From Diplolepis rosae (Eukaryota > Arthropoda > Insecta > Hymenoptera > Diplolepididae): a DNA stretch of 64,000 nucleotides. A model generated the notes under the pieces. The model was not told the DNA's origin. It was given only the letters and a program-made list of their open reading frames with translations, and searched no databases. The DNA lies in NCBI GenBank assembly GCA_030998225.1, contig JAPYXD010000608.1:1208501-1272500 (forward strand), given 5' to 3'. This document shows, in pieces, positions 9,468-18,917 of this stretch (positions are counted from its first letter, which is position 1; each line of letters begins with the position of its first letter). A program made the translations under genes and the position numbers.

Positions 9468-11501
9468 TTAGATTTGGATAGAGTAGTGGGTTCTACTAAG
9501 TTCTTCTTTTAATTCAGAGTGAGGATAAAGAGTTGTGTTTGTATTATTGTGATCTTTACCTGAAGTAGTGTTTGCGTAATACGATGGACTTTTAGGTGCC
9601 TCTTTCGAGCTTTGTGGTGCTGAAGCTGTTAGCAGTTCTTGATGACTCTCAGCAGGAGGTCCAGAAGGTCGATGGGTACCTAAGTGTAATAAGAGGTTAG
9701 TGACCGAATCCCAGAAGGCGCCTAGTAGATGGAGAGACCATCCAAATAATCTGTGTAGCGCATATCCATGAATAATGGTATCAGCTATCAATTTAATCCC
9801 TCTAATTATTATTATTAATCCAATTAGGCCTGCACTAGTAGTTCCAAAACTTGTAAAAATTGTCCAAAATCTACCCCATGCGGATTCAGCAATTTTATCA
9901 ATTACATCTTCATTAAATAAATTCGTTAATGATATTCCTTGATTAATAGTTGGATGTCCTGTTATTTCTCTAGCTAAAGAATTTAGAATCATTGGTTTTT
10001 CTGCTGGAAACATAATATGATCTCGCAGTTTATCAAGATCAGATTGAGAATAAATGCCACTTGTTGCTAAGGATGAAGGATTTGTGTATTTCCAGGTTGC
10101 TTTTGTGAGAGGTTTAACTATAGTTGGTGCTATGGATTCGACAGGATTTGGAAGTAATTTGTACCAGGTTTCTCCAAAAAGGTACATTGGTGGAAGGAAA
10201 GAATTGCAATTTGTTTGGATACCTGATTTTGTTAATATATGAGTTCGTGGAGAAAGGAAAAAGGATTGATTTCCTCTAAATATTGGTAGTTGTAGATAAC
10301 ATTCTTCAGTTTTGCGATATTTTACTTCAACCGGTATACATTTTACGATATGTACTACTTCTCCTGCAATTACTGACATATATCCTGGGCCTTTCATTAA
10401 ATGATATGCAAATTCGTCTGGTGATTGGGTTGCTAAGGTTAATGTATTTCTAAAAACTTGCTGTTCAAGTATGCATCGTTGAGTAAGAACATCGTGATAA
10501 AGTCTATTTACTTCAGTGCGTATGTGTCGTTCTACATATATAAATTTAGAATTGACGTATGTGAAAATGTCCATATTTTGAACTTCTAAATGTTTATTTT
10601 CTAAAAATGAATTCCCAGGTCTGGTTTCAAAAATTAATAATTTTGGATGTTCGGTTTGTATTAAAACGTAACTGCAAACTGGTTTTCTTGTTTTTTCAGC
10701 TAGTACAAAAGTTATATCCTCAGTCGTTAAAGAATAAAAGGTTTCAGAATTGTCTGTCGTGTTGTCATAGGTCTTATTTGCTGGTCCTTCATAAATAATT
10801 TCATATTTGTTAAAATTACATACGTCATTAGGTAATGTATCCCAGAATGTTTGTCCATATTCTACGTCAGTACAGAATGTGTCTGAAAGTGTGCATATTA
10901 TTCCAGATCCTAATTGAATTTTATTTGAATTTAAATGAATAGTCGCGTAATGTTCTTGTAAAGTTATTTTGAATATTGCTTGGACTACGACATTATTCCA
11001 TGTTCCGTATGGGTCAGAAAATTGTGTACCAGTACAGTCTCCATTAGGTGTTACAGAACCTGCTAAAGTAACGCTATGAAATGAAGTTTCATTTACTTTT
11101 TTAACTTTGATATCTGAAGAGAAGGGGTTACTAAAAATGTTCCTGTTGTGTGCATTTGATTACATTGATCTCGTGTAACATCATGTATATATTCACTGTG
11201 GCCATTTGCTACTATGGAACTGTGAGAATGCATACCACAATGAGAGATGGCGCGTCGAATTTCTATTTTGCATTGTATTACTTTTGTATTTGAAAATCCA
11301 GTTAATTGTAAAAGTTGTATATAAGTTCTTTCAACATGTACTTGAGATCGAGGTAGATCACATTCTCCTACCTCTAGTAAAGATAATGTCGTAATATTTG
11401 ATATGATTTGAACCGCAATCGAATCCTATGATGGCGTAGACTGTTGTTATATAGTTGAAGTTGCAAGTGAGCAGTGCCAAAAGGAAGCCTCGTAATCCCA
11501 T
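9468..11501 (-). pseudogene. Chuvirus-type class III envelope glycoprotein, two frame breaks
   Basis: The product would be a membrane fusion glycoprotein of about 675 residues. From the ATG at 11501 come a signal peptide (MGLRGFLLALLTCNFNY) and the conserved start GFDCG. The frame moves by one base near 11395, where NITTLSLLEVGECD, a hallmark of chuvirus-like glycoproteins, is read in the neighbouring frame. It moves back to the original frame before 11093. From there it is open to the stop at 9468. The last 368 codons contain the pre-membrane helix, a membrane segment (TSAGLIGLIIIIRG), the IHGYALHRLFGWS motif and a cytoplasmic tail of about 70 residues. Both breaks lie in or near A runs, so decay or an assembly error is possible. 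Chuvirus glycoproteins are known to have been captured by insect LTR elements. Confidence 0.8.
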
Positions 11502-11620
11502 CTCTGGAAAAAGGAGGTTCCAATTAGCAGCTTGCTTTGTAATATAAGAATAGGAAAATGTTTTATCATTAAATATGTATATTTTTGAAGTTATTGATTT
11601 ACTTTTTGTATTTTGCGTTC

Positions 11621-11902
11621 CTAGTTCATTATATCCAACATGTCGGCTATGACAATGTGATTTGATAGCCGTAAACTGAGAATTAAATTTTTGTATGCGT
11701 CCGGTCCTCTTGTTTTGATTGTTGAAAAAATGTCTTTTATTATTTCTGGATTGTTTAGATTTCTGTTCCATGTGGGGATATTGCAGTCGTCTTTCTTAAA
11801 AATTCCAGTTTGAATTAAGTATGGCCAGAGAGCTACCATGTCGATAAAACAGGGAACTATTTCAATGAGATCATCTATGCGTTTGCGATGAATTTGTTCC
11901 AT
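11621..11902 (-). CDS. CARD-only protein
   Basis: An intact 93-codon frame that consists of essentially one caspase recruitment domain. The N-terminal helix MEQIHRKRIDDLIEIV leads into WPYLIQTGIFKKDD. The C-terminal half has IKTRGPDAYKNLILSL and HIVIADMLD, matching the family pattern of an RGPxAF/Y turn followed by a helix ending in LA-x-x-L. In insects CARDs pair the initiator caspase Dronc with the Apaf-1 homologue Dark. A lone CARD without a caspase domain could act as a decoy, which is inference. It lies between pol (254 bases away) and the envelope (119 bases away), a position where Gypsy elements normally have no gene. I know of no CARD in an LTR retroelement, but I could not search. 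Confidence 0.75.
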   Translation of the reverse strand: MEQIHRKRIDDLIEIVPCFIDMVALWPYLIQTGIFKKDDCNIPTWNRNLNNPEIIKDIFSTIKTRGPDAYKNLILSLRLSNHIVIADMLDIMN

Positions 11903-12156
11903 TATATCTGGAATAATGTGTTATGTCTGAAAATTCATTTTTATTTTGTTTTATATATATTTTTTATTTTATATATAAAACATATATTTTCATAACCAAA
12001 AAAAAAAAATTTTATTTTTTATACTTTTACTATTTATCGACAAAATAAAATTTCTATATCTTATTTAAGTTGTATATGTATATATATATAAATATATATA
12101 TATATATTTTTTTTTTATAATTAAGGTACAGATATTTTGTTTCTATTTTTATTTAT
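11903..12156. other. AT-rich spacer between pol and the CARD gene
   Basis: Contains poly-T and TA repeats (around 12070-12115). It could hold a splice acceptor for subgenomic messages, but none is convincing. Confidence 0.4.
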
Positions 12157-15100
12157 TTACTTTTGTACTTGCACATGTGAGCGTTTTAGTCTATTAATGT
12201 GGACAACAGTAGGTTTGCCTTTATAGCTTATTTTGACATTCCCTTTTCCTAACACTTCCAATATTTCATAAGGCCCTGTATAATGGCTGTCAAGTTTTTT
12301 AATTTTTCCTCCTTTTAATAAAAACACGTAATCTCCAATTTTTACTTCTAAAGGACTTATTTTTTTGTCATAATATAATTTCGATTTTTCTTTTGCTGAA
12401 ATAAGATTTTCTCTTGCTTGTGTTCGCATTTCATGTAGTTGTGTTACGAAATTAATTAAATAATCGTCATATGTTTGTAATTTTTCTTGTTGTGATAAAG
12501 GTTCACTGGAAGGTTCACGAGCTAGTTTACCAAAAACCAATTCATAGGGTGTGCATTTTGTGCCTTCATGTACACTAGTATTATATGAGAACATTGCTAG
12601 TTCAAGCCAATCATCCCATTCTGAATTTTTTGCAACAAATTGTTTGAGATATTCTCCTAAAACATGATGTGAACGTTCTAATGACCCGTTTGATTGAGGG
12701 TGAAATGCTGTGGTACGAAATTGTTTAATTCTAAAACGTTTTGCCAATCTTTTTAATAAATTACTTAAAAAATCTCTGCCTTGGTCAGTAAGTACTCCTT
12801 TCGGTGATCCAAATATGCAAATAAATTTTTTCACGAAAGCATCTGCTATCGTACTAGCTTGGTGATTAGGAAGAGGTATTGCTAAAGAATATTTGGTAAA
12901 ATTGTCTTGTATCGTTAGAATATATAAGTTACCAGATTTTGTTTCAGGTAGTGGACCAACAATGTCCATTGATATTTTTTCAAAAGCAGTAGTGGGTGTG
13001 TCAGTGATTACCATAGGGTTTTTTGTTTTGACTCTGATTAATTTTTTCAGTTGACATTGTAAACAGCCTTGAATATATTTTTGAATGTCTACTTTCATAT
13101 TTTCCCAAAAAAATTTTTGGCGAATTCGGCTATAAGTTTTTGTAACGCCTTTATGGCCTCCTAATGCTGAGGAGTGAGCTTCTTCAATTAAATGAGTTCG
13201 TTGTTCCTTTGTTGGATATTGCGTTATTCCATTGCAAACTATAATTTTTGTAGTTGAATTTGAAAAAATTGAATCGAAAATTGATTTCACTTCTTCCCAA
13301 GGTATATGATTAATTCTGGAAGTTTTTGATATACTAATAGATCGTAATTTAAATTTTTGAGATAATTCATGTAATGAATGAATTGATAATTTTATATTAT
13401 TTAAAGTTTCAGATAAATTATCTTTAGTTTCTTCTTCAATTGGAAGTGCAAAGTGGTAGTAGTTTCCTTTTTTAATCTCTTTTGCTATCCCCTTTTGTAA
13501 ATTTTTAAATTTTGGTAAAGTTTCACGTTTTTCTAAAATTTTTGATCCGTTGTCGCGAGGAGTTCCATTTGTTGTAACAAAATATGCATAATTATCTTTT
13601 CGCATAGTTAATTGATCGCGACATTCAACTAAATTTTTCTTTGTTATAATTTTTTCTGTTTGAGAGTTTATAGGAGGAGGTTCTGGGGGTGGACGATTAT
13701 AATTATCATGATCTTTATCGATTTTTTCACAATTTATTTGAGATCTTCGGTTTAATCTCAAATTTTCTTCAAAATAAGGCTCTTCAAATTCTTCTTCCAA
13801 TTTTTCTTCTTGGTTTTCTTCAAACTTCTCATCAAAATTTTCCTCAAGATTGTCTTCAAAATTTTCTTCAAAATTCTGTTCGAAATTCTTTTCAAAATCG
13901 TCTTCAAGATCATCTGCAAAATTCTCTTCCCAATTTTCTTCATAATTTTCTCCGTCATTTCCTTCGTGTGAGGTTTCAATGTCGTTGATTTCATCTTCTG
14001 AGGTTGAAAAATAATTCTCACTTTCTTCACTTTCAAATTCATTAATATTTTTTGGCTTCTTGGCATTCTTCTTCTTTTTATTTTTGGCTTGAGTTTGTTT
14101 CAAATAATCTAAATAATCAGGATCAGAGTCGGAATCTGATTCTACTTTTGTTCGGCTTCCCTTTTGCACATTTATTTCTGGTAATTCGTTTTCAAACATT
14201 TGTTTTCTTGGCCTACCTCTCTTTCTTTTTGTTTGAGAGGGAATATTTTTCAAATTTGTAAGTAGATTTTTTCTTGGCCTACCTCGTGGTTTTTTCATAA
14301 GAGGTTTAGAAGAAAAATTTTCGTCTAATTTTTCTTGAGTTTCGTTTCGATTCAAATTTTTTGCTTTTTCTTGCTCTATTCTCTTTTGAGCTCTCGTAGT
14401 AATAGTTTTCCATGATAAATTTTCGTATTTTTTGGAAAACACTGGACTTAATAAAAATATTGTCATAAAAATAAGTCTTGAAGCCATATTTTTGAATAAA
14501 TTTGTGTATTTTAAAATATTCTTACCAATCTCACTAAATAATTCTTCACTAAGAAATTCCTGGAAATATTCTGGGATTTTTGAGTCGATATTTAATATTT
14601 GGGCTTCCGAAATTTCGCTAAAACGATCTACGTCGTCTGGTACGATTTCTGGATTCAAGTTTCTTCGTTTTGAAGGTCTTACCTCATTTTTAGAGTTTTC
14701 TTGTTTTTTTCTTGTAAAAGTTTTCTTTGAAAACATTTTTTCTTGGGAAGTCATAAAAGTATCATTGGCGTCAACTTGTAAATATCTTGATTTCTCTTTG
14801 TTATCATCAATAGGGTTTCTTGAGAGAGCGTCTGCATTTACATTCATTTTTCCTGCTTTGTAAATTACATCAAAATCATATTCTGCGAGTTTCAGTCTCC
14901 AACGTGAAACTCGTGAACAAGGGTCTTTAGAATTTTGAAACCAAACTAGAGGTTTGTGATCAGTCACTAAAGTAAATTTTCTCCCATACAAATAAGGACG
15001 AAAATGAGTTACACAAAATATTATAGCAAGAGCTTCTTTCTCATATGTATCATATTTTTTCTCAGTATCACTTAGACTACGTGAAGCATATGCTATTGGC

Positions 15101-17103
15101 TTATCTTTACCTATTTTACCTTGTGATAAAATACCTCCTATTGCAAATCCTGAGGCATCTGTTGTGAGTATAAAAGGTTGAGAAAAATCAGGTCGTTGTA
15201 AAAGTGGTTCTTCACATAATTTTGCTTTTAAAATTTCGAAAGCTGCTTGTTGTTTTTCTGTCCAATTAAAAGGTGTATCTTTTTTCAGAAGTTGATTTAA
15301 AGGACTTGCAATTTTTGAAAATCCATCAATAAATCGTCTATAATATCCTGCTAAGCCTAAAAATTGTTTAACATTTTTCTGTGTTTTTGGGACTGGAAAG
15401 TTTTTTACAGCTATTATCTTTTTTGGATCTGGACGTACTCCATTTTTATCAATTATATGACCTAAATATCCTACTTCAGGTCGTAAAAATTCGCATTTGT
15501 CTGGTTGTAAGTGAAGATTTGCTTTTCTAAGTCTTTCTGCTAAATTGTTAAATTTAATTTCGTGCTCTTCTAGAGTATTTGCATATATAACTATGTCATC
15601 GAGATATACAAAAAGTTCCGTTCCTATTAATCCAGTTAATGTTAAATCCATTAATCTTTGAAATGTGGCAGGTGCAGTTTTTAAACCGAAAGGCATTCTA
15701 TCGAATTCGTAATGACCGTGAGGTGTAGAAAACGCGGTTTTATGCGAGTCTTTTGGATCCATTTTTATATGGTGAAAACCGGTAGCTAAATCAAACACTG
15801 AAAAATATTTTGCTGATCCTAGAGAATCAAGTATATCGTTTATATTAGGTAAAGGATACGAATCGCCAATTGTTTTTTCATTTAATTTACGAAAATCAAG
15901 AACCATTCTCCATTTTATTTTTCCTTGAGAATCAGGTTTTTTAGGAACTATCCACACTGGAGTGTTATATGGTGATTGTGAGGGCTTGATTATTTTATTT
16001 TTTAATAATTCATCGACTTGTCTTGTAATTTCTTCCTTGTGAACTGGGGGAAATCTATATTGTCTTGAAAAAATTGGAGCGTCATCTACAGTTGGAATTG
16101 AATGTTGTAATACATTAGTAGCTTCAAGTGGTTCTCCTGGGATTTGAAATCTGTCTGCATTATTTTTAATTAATTTTTCTACATGTTCATATTCATCTTG
16201 ATTTAAATGGTCTAATCGAAGAAGTTTTTTAATACATTCTACTCTGTCTTCGTCTGTTACATTATAAAATTTGCATGAGTTAATTAGAGAATTGTCAGTT
16301 TTTTTTTTAAAAAAGTTATTTAATATTTTACTTGATAAATCTTCGTTATTTGTTTGTTTGAAATTAATTAAATTTTCAATTTGTTTATAGCATTCTTGTT
16401 CTTCAAAGTCTTCTAAATTAACTAATGGGACGGATAATGTAATTGGGATTTCATTTGTGTTTGCAAATTTTAAATAAGCTTTTCCTCTGTGATTTTTTAC
16501 AACTGCGTCACCTACGTAGACGCCATCTTGGATATGTAATCGAGGTACATACCCTTCACTCTTTTCTGTATTTTTTATATTAACATAAAATGTTGTAACT
16601 GTTCGAGCTGGAATAGTAAATGTATTGGCAGATTTAAAAGGGTAACAGTGGTTCTCAATTTCTAAGCATTTTGAAGTATAGTTTATATTCACACTATTAT
16701 CTTGAAAAAATTCTGATCCTAATACTCCATCTTCTTCTACTGGGACTTCATTGGGAATAATGTTAAATATCGTTGGATAACCAAAAATGTTTATTTTTAC
16801 CTGTCCTAACGTGTAAAGTGGTAAATCATTAATTCCTGTAAGTTTCAATACGTTTTGGCTATTTATGGGTAGTTCAGGGTTGAGAACCTTTTGTTTAATT
16901 AAATTTCGAGCAGCACCAGTATCAATCATCATGTGTGTTGGATTTTTTAGACCTTCCGTTGATATTATAATTGATGGAATTGAAGTGGACTTTGAAATAT
17001 TTATTGTTGTTGTTGTATGATCGTTAGAAGTGGATGCCAGTGGTTCTCGATTTATGCTTTCCTCAGTGCACCCGTGCTGGGGAGAGCTTTGGAGTTTTCC
17101 TGA
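12157..17103 (-). CDS. pol: Pol polyprotein: protease, RT, RNase H, spacer, integrase
   Basis: This encodes the enzymes for reverse transcription and integration. It is open from 17103, just after a stop in this frame, and overlaps gag by 52 bases in the -1 frame. The first ATG is at 16932; residues below count from it. Protease: DTGA at 4-7 and GVLGSEFF near 69. Reverse transcriptase: Asp381 and YLDD at 443-446. RNase H: Asp592, Glu633, Asp658, Asp701. Spacer 706-1235: signal-like hydrophobic run 816-832, AT-hooks at 881-888 and 902-910, Asp/Glu-rich repeat about 964-1057, macro-like segment about 1105-1235. Integrase: zinc site His1253, His1260, Cys1290, Cys1293; catalytic Asp1323, Asp1383, Glu1419 (D-x35-E); GPYEIL at the C-terminus. 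The 1591 codons exceed the usual 1000-1200 because of the spacer. No stops or frame breaks. Confidence 0.97.
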   Translation of the reverse strand, partial: SGKLQSSPQHGCTEESINREPLASTSNDHTTTTINISKSTSIPSIIISTEGLKNPTHMMIDTGAARNLIKQKVLNPELPINSQNVLKLTGINDLPLYTLGQVKINIFGYPTIFNIIPNEVPVEEDGVLGSEFFQDNSVNINYTSKCLEIENHCYPFKSANTFTIPARTVTTFYVNIKNTEKSEGYVPRLHIQDGVYVGDAVVKNHRGKAYLKFANTNEIPITLSVPLVNLEDFEEQECYKQIENLINFKQTNNEDLSSKILNNFFKKKTDNSLINSCKFYNVTDEDRVECIKKLLRLDHLNQDEYEHVEKLIKNNADRFQIPGEPLEATNVLQHSIPTVDDAPIFSRQYRFPPVHKEEITRQVDELLKNKIIKPSQSPYNTPVWIVPKKPDSQGKIKWRMVLDFRKLNEKTIGDSYPLPNINDILDSLGSAKYFSVFDLATGFHHIKMDPKDSHKTAFSTPHGHYEFDRMPFGLKTAPATFQRLMDLTLTGLIGTELFVYLDDIVIYANTLEEHEIKFNNLAERLRKANLHLQPDKCEFLRPEVGYLGHIIDKNGVRPDPKKIIAVKNFPVPKTQKNVKQFLGLAGYYRRFIDGFSKIASPLNQLLKKDTPFNWTEKQQAAFEILKAKLCEEPLLQRPDFSQPFILTTDASGFAIGGILSQGKIGKDKPIAYASRSLSDTEKKYDTYEKEALAIIFCVTHFRPYLYGRKFTLVTDHKPLVWFQNSKDPCSRVSRWRLKLAEYDFDVIYKAGKMNVNADALSRNPIDDNKEKSRYLQVDANDTFMTSQEKMFSKKTFTRKKQENSKNEVRPSKRRNLNPEIVPDDVDRFSEISEAQILNIDSKIPEYFQEFLSEELFSEIGKNILKYTNLFKNMASRLIFMTIFLLSPVFSKKYENLSWKTITTRAQKRIEQEKAKNLNRNETQEKLDENFSSKPLMKKPRGRPRKNLLTNLKNIPSQTKRKRGRPRKQMFENELPEINVQKGSRTKVESDSDSDPDYLDYLKQTQAKNKKKKNAKKPKNINEFESEESENYFSTSEDEINDIETSHEGNDGENYEENWEENFADDLEDDFEKNFEQNFEENFEDNLEENFDEKFEENQEEKLEEEFEEPYFEENLRLNRRSQINCEKIDKDHDNYNRPPPEPPPINSQTEKIITKKNLVECRDQLTMRKDNYAYFVTTNGTPRDNGSKILEKRETLPKFKNLQKGIAKEIKKGNYYHFALPIEEETKDNLSETLNNIKLSIHSLHELSQKFKLRSISISKTSRINHIPWEEVKSIFDSIFSNSTTKIIVCNGITQYPTKEQRTHLIEEAHSSALGGHKGVTKTYSRIRQKFFWENMKVDIQKYIQGCLQCQLKKLIRVKTKNPMVITDTPTTAFEKISMDIVGPLPETKSGNLYILTIQDNFTKYSLAIPLPNHQASTIADAFVKKFICIFGSPKGVLTDQGRDFLSNLLKRLAKRFRIKQFRTTAFHPQSNGSLERSHHVLGEYLKQFVAKNSEWDDWLELAMFSYNTSVHEGTKCTPYELVFGKLAREPSSEPLSQQEKLQTYDDYLINFVTQLHEMRTQARENLISAKEKSKLYYDKKISPLEVKIGDYVFLLKGGKIKKLDSHYTGPYEILEVLGKGNVKISYKGKPTVVHINRLKRSHVQVQK
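13227..13620 (-). other. Macro-domain-like segment in pol
   Basis: About 130 residues just before the integrase zinc site. YAYFVTTNGTPRDNG, then YYHFALP, then ISISKTSRINHIPWEEV and FSNSTTKIIVC follow the order and spacing of small ADP-ribose-binding macro domains of the OARD1 type. In those, a Gly-rich loop sits where TSRINH is here. That binding loop is not conserved, so the fold may be kept without the activity. A comparable segment may exist in other Gypsy lineages; I could not check. Confidence 0.5.
13620..14814 (-). other. Pol spacer insert: AT-hooks and acidic repeat
   Basis: This part of pol, between the RNase H end (NADALSRNP) and the macro-like segment, has no counterpart in ordinary Gypsy pol. 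It encodes a hydrophobic stretch resembling a signal peptide (MASRLIFMTIFLLSP, from about 14487), two AT-hooks (KPRGRPRK and KRGRPRK), a Lys-rich run, and about 90 residues in which EENF-like units repeat. AT-hooks bind the minor groove of AT-rich DNA, so targeting of integration to AT-rich chromatin is one possible role. This is inference. Confidence 0.8.
17052..17103 (-). promoter_or_regulatory. gag-pol overlap, probable -1 frameshift region
   Basis: The gag and pol frames overlap by 52 bases, bounded by a TAA in the pol frame (17104-17106) and the gag TAA (17052-17054). Pol must be entered here by a -1 shift. The best candidate is G GAA AAC just inside the overlap, which is not a perfect X XXY YYZ heptamer. 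No clear downstream pseudoknot was found by eye. Confidence 0.6.
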
Positions 17104-18917
17104 TTAGCTGTTTGTGATTGGTTATTTGGTCGTATCTTGCAGTCTCGTACTAAATGACCGGGTTGTTTACAGTAATTGCAAATTATTTCAGTATAATTTG
17201 AATTTTGTTGAGTGTTATTATTTTGTAAAAATCTATTTTCATATGGTTTATTTCGATTTTGAGACTGTCCTAAGTTAAAGTTTTGATACTGTCCTGGATT
17301 CCATTGTCTATTATTATTATTAACATTATTGTTATTATTGTAAAAATTTCTAGGAAAATTGTTATTATTGTTGTGTCTTTGTTGTAAAACATTATTATTA
17401 TTGTTTTTATAATTATTATTTCTATTTTGCAAATTATTATTGTTATTGTTATTAAAATTATGATTTTTATTTCTTAAAAAATTGTTATTCGAAAAATTAT
17501 TGTAATTGTTTCTTGCAAAATTATTATTATTATTACTTCTTTGACCATTGAAATTACTATATCCTTGTTGGTTAGGACGCAACAAAAAATTTTTTTGTTT
17601 ATTATTAAAAACTGCATCTTGAGCTTTACTTAAATGAAAACATTTTTCAGTTGTGTGACCTGGTTTTTTACAAATTAAACAAATAGTTTTGTTTTCAAGT
17701 GCTACGTTAAATCGGGTTGTTTTGTTATTTTTATTATTAGATGATTCGTCACTTTTTGAATAATCCATATTTTTATTTCTTCGTAGTGCGGAATTTGCAG
17801 CTAATCTTCGTTCTATATCAATACTGTCGCTAATAACTTCTTTAAAAGTATCCTTTTCTTCAACACGAATTTCCAACTCAGGACGCAAACCGCGTATAAA
17901 ACATTGAATTACGTCTTTTTCAAGGTTTACTTTAAAATTATTATCTACCTGACCATTATTATTGAGCCTGTGAGCATCTTCGATTTTGTCGGCAATTTCT
18001 TTTATCCTAGCAGCATAGGAAAGTACATTTTCTCTTTCCCACATAAATGTATTACCTAATTCTCCCTGTAACTGGTACACGCTTTTCGCAGGGGCATATA
18101 CTCTTTTCAATTTTTCTATCAATTCTTCTATTGTTGTATAAGTAGAACCAAAAATGCATTTTCTGGCTTCTCCAGTTAATTTACCTCTTAATAGCCTTGC
18201 GAGGTTTTCTTGAGCTGCAGGTGTCGGTAGCATTGCCTTTGCCTCCATGCAACCCTCAATAAAATGTGACAATGGGAGGTTACTTCCGTCAAACAATGGG
18301 ACCACCTCTAGCGCGTCGCGTAAGGATACCTGCTGGCTGTTGGGTATGACCACGGCCATCTCTTCGTTATTTACTCTTACGGGATTATCCTGATTTATGG
18401 CTTCTGTGTCGCTTTTGTCGTCGTCGCTATCGTTGTTACTAATTATAGATTCGCGTGCCAATGAGGTTTCCAATCTTTCTTTCAAAGTTTTATTATCTAC
18501 TGTTATTACTGTTGAGCTTAGCAAATTGAATTCGTCAAAATAAGATAATTCATTCGTTAGAGTTTGATCTTGATTACTGGATCCTGTTACAATGCTTAAA
18601 TCTGGACAGAAACTTGAATGAAAGCCGCTAGTTTTTTCTGAATTTTCACGTGATATATTTTGATTATTAATTAGAGTCTTGTCTAAACTTGAATCATCTA
18701 ACTTAAGAGTGTTATCTAATTCTTGTTCTGTAGGGATTGGATCAGGGATATTTTGGCATTTATTATCAGTTGAATATTCTCTATTTCTAATTGGTTTTAT
18801 TTTTAAATTACCCTTTTGATTCAAATCTACTATTTTTGCAAGCTGACTATCGTGTTTAGCTTGACTACGTGTTATAACTTTCGGGGTAGATTCTAAAGGG
18901 ATATTTGGTTTTGACAT
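17052..18917 (-). CDS. gag: Gag polyprotein
   Basis: The 621-codon frame encodes the structural protein that forms the particle and packages RNA. The N-terminal 190 residues are polar and disordered. Residues about 195-385 form the capsid region (VSLRDALEVVPLFDGS, LTGEARKCIFG, VIQCFIRGLRPELE). Two CCHC zinc knuckles follow: CLICKKPGHTTEKC at 413-426 and CNYCKQPGHLVRDC at 580-593. They are separated by about 140 residues dominated by Asn (many runs of three to eight). Most envelope-bearing insect errantiviruses lack such knuckles, so this lineage differs from classical gypsy. The frame is intact. The start is the only ATG near the end of the leader and leaves an 881-base gap to the primer site. 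Pol follows in the -1 frame. Confidence 0.95.
   Translation of the reverse strand: MSKPNIPLESTPKVITRSQAKHDSQLAKIVDLNQKGNLKIKPIRNREYSTDNKCQNIPDPIPTEQELDNTLKLDDSSLDKTLINNQNISRENSEKTSGFHSSFCPDLSIVTGSSNQDQTLTNELSYFDEFNLLSSTVITVDNKTLKERLETSLARESIISNNDSDDDKSDTEAINQDNPVRVNNEEMAVVIPNSQQVSLRDALEVVPLFDGSNLPLSHFIEGCMEAKAMLPTPAAQENLARLLRGKLTGEARKCIFGSTYTTIEELIEKLKRVYAPAKSVYQLQGELGNTFMWERENVLSYAARIKEIADKIEDAHRLNNNGQVDNNFKVNLEKDVIQCFIRGLRPELEIRVEEKDTFKEVISDSIDIERRLAANSALRRNKNMDYSKSDESSNNKNNKTTRFNVALENKTICLICKKPGHTTEKCFHLSKAQDAVFNNKQKNFLLRPNQQGYSNFNGQRSNNNNNFARNNYNNFSNNNFLRNKNHNFNNNNNNNLQNRNNNYKNNNNNVLQQRHNNNNNFPRNFYNNNNNVNNNNRQWNPGQYQNFNLGQSQNRNKPYENRFLQNNNTQQNSNYTEIICNYCKQPGHLVRDCKIRPNNQSQTANQENSKALPSTGALRKA

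Noticed and set aside
11508..11771. N-terminal extension of the envelope frame up to 11771
   Set aside because: This part is the alternative frame of the CARD gene. The signal peptide marks 11501 as the envelope start.
13689..14066. Frames of about 100 codons on both strands over the acidic repeat of pol
   Set aside because: They are shadows of the repetitive GAA/TTC-rich coding sequence of pol.
14432..14863. 143-codon + strand frame inside pol
   Set aside because: Antisense to the pol spacer, no motifs.
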